Assembly: GCA_042569905.1 (NCBI GenBank)
Contig: JBHPHA010000032.1
Coordinates: 1 to 7,769 of the forward strand
DNA length: 7,769 nt
Direction: 5' to 3'
From: JBHPHA01 sp042569905
GTDB taxonomy: Bacteria > Patescibacteriota > Minisyncoccia > Moranbacterales > UBA9337
The translations under genes were made by a program, and so were the position numbers. Under the pieces are notes generated by a model. That model worked only from the letters and a program-made list of their open reading frames with translations, was not told the origin of the DNA and searched no databases. Below, piece by piece: positions 5,396 through 7,769 of the stretch; the stretch's first letter is position 1, and each line of letters begins with the position of its first letter.

Positions 5396-6340
5396 CTAGT
5401 CTTTTATATTATTTTTAACTAAGGTTAAGTATATCTCATAGTTTGCAGCTCCAGCGATGATTATGGCAATGGGGAACCACTGAAAGGTTTTACATCCATC
5501 AAAAAGGTACCACACAAGAATTGCTAGGCAAGTGTAAATAAATTGCCAGAACCATCTAATTTTGTTTTTGTCGTTTTTGATTTTATAGAAACTATTGAAA
5601 CTGAATATCGCAATGTATGTGATTAGTAGTAAAAACCAATTTCTAAGTGGCCAACTGACGCAATCACTAGCACCTATGACTTCTTGATCATTGTTTTCTG
5701 AATGGGCTCCTGCAACCAGTGCTTCATCTGAGTCATCATTTTCAGTCTGTGTGCCGTCTTCGCTACTATCTTGGGGTGATTGCCCTGTGAAAGTTTCTCG
5801 ACCTTGGTGAGCTAAAATATCTTGTTCTGTTGCACCGGAATCATTTTTTGATTCCATTGAGAAATCAATATTGAATTTGAAAGATGTTCCTTGATAGCTA
5901 TTGTCTGCGTCTTTATCAAAAACTATTTTAATCTTATACTTCTTGCTTTCACCTGGTTCAAGTTTGTCTACGTATAGATTTTTGTCATCAGCTTCTTTGA
6001 GATTTTTTCTGTCACCCTCTCCTCCAATACGGTAGTTTTTGTCGGAAATCCTGACGACGTAGAGTTTTAATTTTTTTGATAATTTGGATCGACCCTTGGT
6101 GTCAAAGTTAAAGTATATATTTGTGCTATCAAGCTCACTTTTGTTGGTCACTCTAATTGTTTCACTGTTGCTCCATCCAGGGTAGATATTACTTGCTTTA
6201 AATAATTCGTTTTGATTTATATTTATGCCAGAAGCATATTCGACATCTATTTCACTTGCGGCGCTTGCTGTGAATGCAAAGAGGGAATAGATAACGATAA
6301 TGGAGGATAATAGTAAGTATTTTTTTAAAAACTCATTCAT
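5396..6340 (-). CDS. TasA/camelysin-like surface protein with three-helix membrane tail
   Basis: A 314-residue envelope protein. Residues 1-27 are a signal peptide with a basic start, a hydrophobic core and an ASA-type cleavage site (FTASA/AS). Residues ~30-162 resemble the TasA/CalY (camelysin) fold: IYPGWSNSETIRVTNKS (52-68), LEPGESKKYKIKIVF (127-141) and DADNSYQGTSFKFNIDF (144-160) match the family's PG-start, PGES strand and late-strand patterns. An acidic, Ser/Thr/Gln-rich linker follows (~163-222). Three hydrophobic helices come last, at ~233-251, ~263-281 and ~287-305. TasA and CalY in Bacillus form secreted fibres, so a C-terminal membrane domain is unusual and implies that the domain stays anchored. 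Two cysteines flank the first two helices (C227, C283). No Shine-Dalgarno site is evident; the start is supported by the signal peptide. It lies 31 nt after the FN3/lamin-tail gene, probably in the same operon. The family call rests on motif resemblance only. Confidence 0.8.
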   Translation of the reverse strand: MNEFLKKYLLLSSIIVIYSLFAFTASAASEIDVEYASGININQNELFKASNIYPGWSNSETIRVTNKSELDSTNIYFNFDTKGRSKLSKKLKLYVVRISDKNYRIGGEGDRKNLKEADDKNLYVDKLEPGESKKYKIKIVFDKDADNSYQGTSFKFNIDFSMESKNDSGATEQDILAHQGRETFTGQSPQDSSEDGTQTENDDSDEALVAGAHSENNDQEVIGASDCVSWPLRNWFLLLITYIAIFSFNSFYKIKNDKNKIRWFWQFIYTCLAILVWYLFDGCKTFQWFPIAIIIAGAANYEIYLTLVKNNIKD

Positions 6341-6371
6341 AATTCTATTTTAAACTGGTTTTTTAGTTGGC

Positions 6372-7748
6372 TTAGTTTACAGTGGTGACTTCCGTGGTTG
6401 GCTGGCTGGTAGCTTTATCGGGAATATTATCTAATTCTGTGTCATCAGGTGTATCGCCGCTGGAGGTATTTGAGACCTCCTTGTCGGTGTCTGCGGGTTT
6501 TTCTGGAGTTTTATCCTCCTCTTCAATAATGATTATTTCAAGTTCAATTCCATCTTCCTTTATTGCATCGATTTCTGCAAGAGGTGTTGGCTCCGAAGCT
6601 TTTTCTTCCGGGGATTCTTCTGTGAGAAGGGGAGGTTCTAGGCTTGCTGGAAGTTTGATAGGTGGTGCTTCTGCTATTGCTGGTTCTTTTTTCATACTAA
6701 CTCCTTCGTAATCTTTCTTAAGGAATCTTTTTTTCTGAAGTTTTCTGGGATCAGTGTCATTTAGCATTCCAATGTATTTTAAGAAGTCTTTGTTACAAAG
6801 TGGGTCAGTAGTGATAAAGTCTAACTTCGCTCCACCAAAACACGCTTCAAATGTATATTCTTGAAGGTCTTTTATTTCTTTTCTAGATAGTTTATTTTTA
6901 TTTCCAGGTGTTCCATCCGGATCAATCCACGGTCCTATTCCATCAGGGAATCGAGCGAATGTTTTCCCTGGATCAAAACTAATTGTGTCTTGATAAGTAA
7001 CTAAGTCCATCAAGATATCATCACCAGTATCGTTTGGTGTGTAGTTGTTATTGAAAAGGGAAATTGTATCACCAGTATTATTTAATGAAAAACTAGAATT
7101 ATCATAAACTACTAAGTAGCCATAAGCTGGAACAATTGTTTCTCCTGTGTCTCCAGTGTTTTCATCATTATCGCTATTGACTGGGTGAATGTATAGCTTC
7201 CCTCCAGATGCGTCGGTGAAATACCAACCAGCAACATTAACATCGATTGCGATGTTGTTATAGAGCTCAATCCATTCGCCATTAGGCATTGCGGCTGTAT
7301 CTGTTCCTTTGGGATTGGGAACAAATTCATTCATTACAATGTTTCCTGGAAGTGAAGGAGGGGGACTTGAAATTTCGAAGTCATACTCTTTAGAAATTGA
7401 TTCATTACCGAATTGATCCTTTGTAAGGATTCTAAAATAATACGTCTTGGACATTTCAAGTCCATCTAATATTGCTAAGTGATTTTCTGTGTCAGGTGTT
7501 GTGTCTATTGGAATAGGGTGAGAAAAACTGTAATCCCCAATATCTTCTTTTGTATGACTTGATGTGTCATATGCAAGGTTAGATGTTGAGTTTTCGTGAG
7601 TTTCCCAGTTTATGTTAACAGTGATATCTTTTTTATCACCTTTAGTATTGATTGGATCACTGATTTCCACTGAGCCATCTTTTATTTTTGGTGCTGTCCA
7701 ATCCCCTGTGTGTATTTGATTGTTTTCTATGATTTCAACGTCTTTCCA
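6372..7748 (-). CDS. FN3 and lamin-tail domain surface protein, 5' incomplete
   Basis: A 5'-incomplete gene. The only in-frame start codon is GTG 7670 (432 residues), but it has no Shine-Dalgarno site and falls inside a domain. The frame continues upstream (WTAPKIKDGS) to 7748, where it meets a TGA lying within a 25-bp copy of recQ that probably marks a chimeric end. Counted from GTG, residues ~1-100 are a fibronectin-type-III-like domain (WETHENSTSNLAYDTS at 22-37, then TYYFRILTKDQFGNES at 76-91). Residues ~109-255 form a lamin-tail (LTD) domain: IVMNEFVPNP, GEWIELYN, GWYFTD, GYLVVYD and DGTPGN. Then come a Cys-containing segment (C277, C292) and a long acidic Pro/Glu/Thr-rich tail (~328-432, with LEIIIIEEED) ending without a membrane anchor or sorting motif. 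LTD and FN3 domains are common in exported adhesins and nucleases; no catalytic domain is visible here. An extracellular binding role is inferred. The gene lies 31 nt upstream of the TasA-like gene. Confidence 0.85.
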   Translation of the reverse strand, partial: WKDVEIIENNQIHTGDWTAPKIKDGSVEISDPINTKGDKKDITVNINWETHENSTSNLAYDTSSHTKEDIGDYSFSHPIPIDTTPDTENHLAILDGLEMSKTYYFRILTKDQFGNESISKEYDFEISSPPPSLPGNIVMNEFVPNPKGTDTAAMPNGEWIELYNNIAIDVNVAGWYFTDASGGKLYIHPVNSDNDENTGDTGETIVPAYGYLVVYDNSSFSLNNTGDTISLFNNNYTPNDTGDDILMDLVTYQDTISFDPGKTFARFPDGIGPWIDPDGTPGNKNKLSRKEIKDLQEYTFEACFGGAKLDFITTDPLCNKDFLKYIGMLNDTDPRKLQKKRFLKKDYEGVSMKKEPAIAEAPPIKLPASLEPPLLTEESPEEKASEPTPLAEIDAIKEDGIELEIIIIEEEDKTPEKPADTDKEVSNTSSGDTPDDTELDNIPDKATSQPTTEVTTVN

Positions 7749-7769
7749 TCACGACCAGCTCTTCCGGCT
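7745..7769 (-). repeat. 25-bp inverted copy of recQ motif VI sequence at window end
   Basis: The last 25 bases are the exact reverse complement of 2679-2703, which encode AGRAGRDG of recQ. Identity stops at 7744 (A versus G on the recQ strand). Because the match ends exactly at the window edge, I read it as a chimeric read or assembly junction rather than a biological repeat. Confidence 0.85.

Noticed and set aside
6382..6711. Ser-rich plus-strand frame opposite the acidic tail
   Set aside because: It is the antisense image of the Pro/Glu/Asp-rich tail of the minus-strand gene; low-complexity composition creates the open frame.
7749..7751. TGA here as evidence for a recoded stop codon (TGA = Gly)
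   Set aside because: TGA ends other genes normally (1053-1055, 5317-5319), and this TGA lies within the recQ-derived chimeric segment.

Overview
This is an AT-rich window (GC looks to be in the upper 30s percent by eye) from a bacterium that uses the standard stop codons: TGA ends at least two genes here and tryptophan is TGG. Several features point to a Candidate Phyla Radiation (Patescibacteria) genome. These are many short genes of unknown function, a compact RecQ whose C-terminal half is a helix-turn-helix-like region instead of RQC/HRDC, a one-domain cold-shock protein with a reduced aromatic patch, and a surface-protein pair (FN3 plus lamin-tail, then a TasA/camelysin-like protein). This placement is an inference; an AT-rich Firmicute-like donor cannot be excluded from sequence alone.

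Plus strand, left to right. A gene of unknown function enters from the left edge (2-502), and its stop codon lies in the first arm of a ~97-nt dyad-rich element (500-596). A 103-residue unknown gene with a strong Shine-Dalgarno site follows (744-1055) and ends at a hairpin terminator. A 377-nt intergenic stretch (1056-1432) holds that terminator, a possible upstream promoter, a consensus promoter (TTGACA-N17-TACAAT with extended -10) and a ~90-nt untranslated leader for the cold-shock gene (1433-1636). That gene ends in a classic terminator (1654-1686). Right behind it an extended -10 promoter lies so close to the recQ start (1735) that recQ mRNA should be leaderless or nearly so. A single-anchor membrane protein (3485-4048) may be read from recQ transcripts or from an unseen promoter. 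It ends at a strong terminator (4080-4110) that abuts the promoter of a two-gene unit of unknown function: a small soluble protein (4232-4585) and a four-helix membrane protein with a cytosolic tail (4588-5319).

Minus strand, right half. Two genes run leftwards, converging on a shared bidirectional terminator (5343-5377). The upstream gene (6372-7748, 5' incomplete) encodes an exported-type FN3 plus lamin-tail protein with an acidic Pro/Thr/Glu-rich tail. The downstream gene (5396-6340) encodes a signal-peptide-bearing TasA/camelysin-like domain joined to a three-helix membrane domain. They look like a cell-surface operon.

The last 25 bases of the window (7745-7769) are an exact reverse complement of 25 bases inside recQ (2679-2703, motif VI). 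They place a stop codon in what otherwise looks like an open, continuing FN3 gene. This is most simply a chimeric or misassembled end, so the 5' truncation of the FN3 gene should not be taken as real. I saw no CRISPR array, transposase, tRNA or rRNA, and no recognisable defence system. The least explained parts are the two-gene membrane unit at 4232-5319 and the structured element at 500-596.
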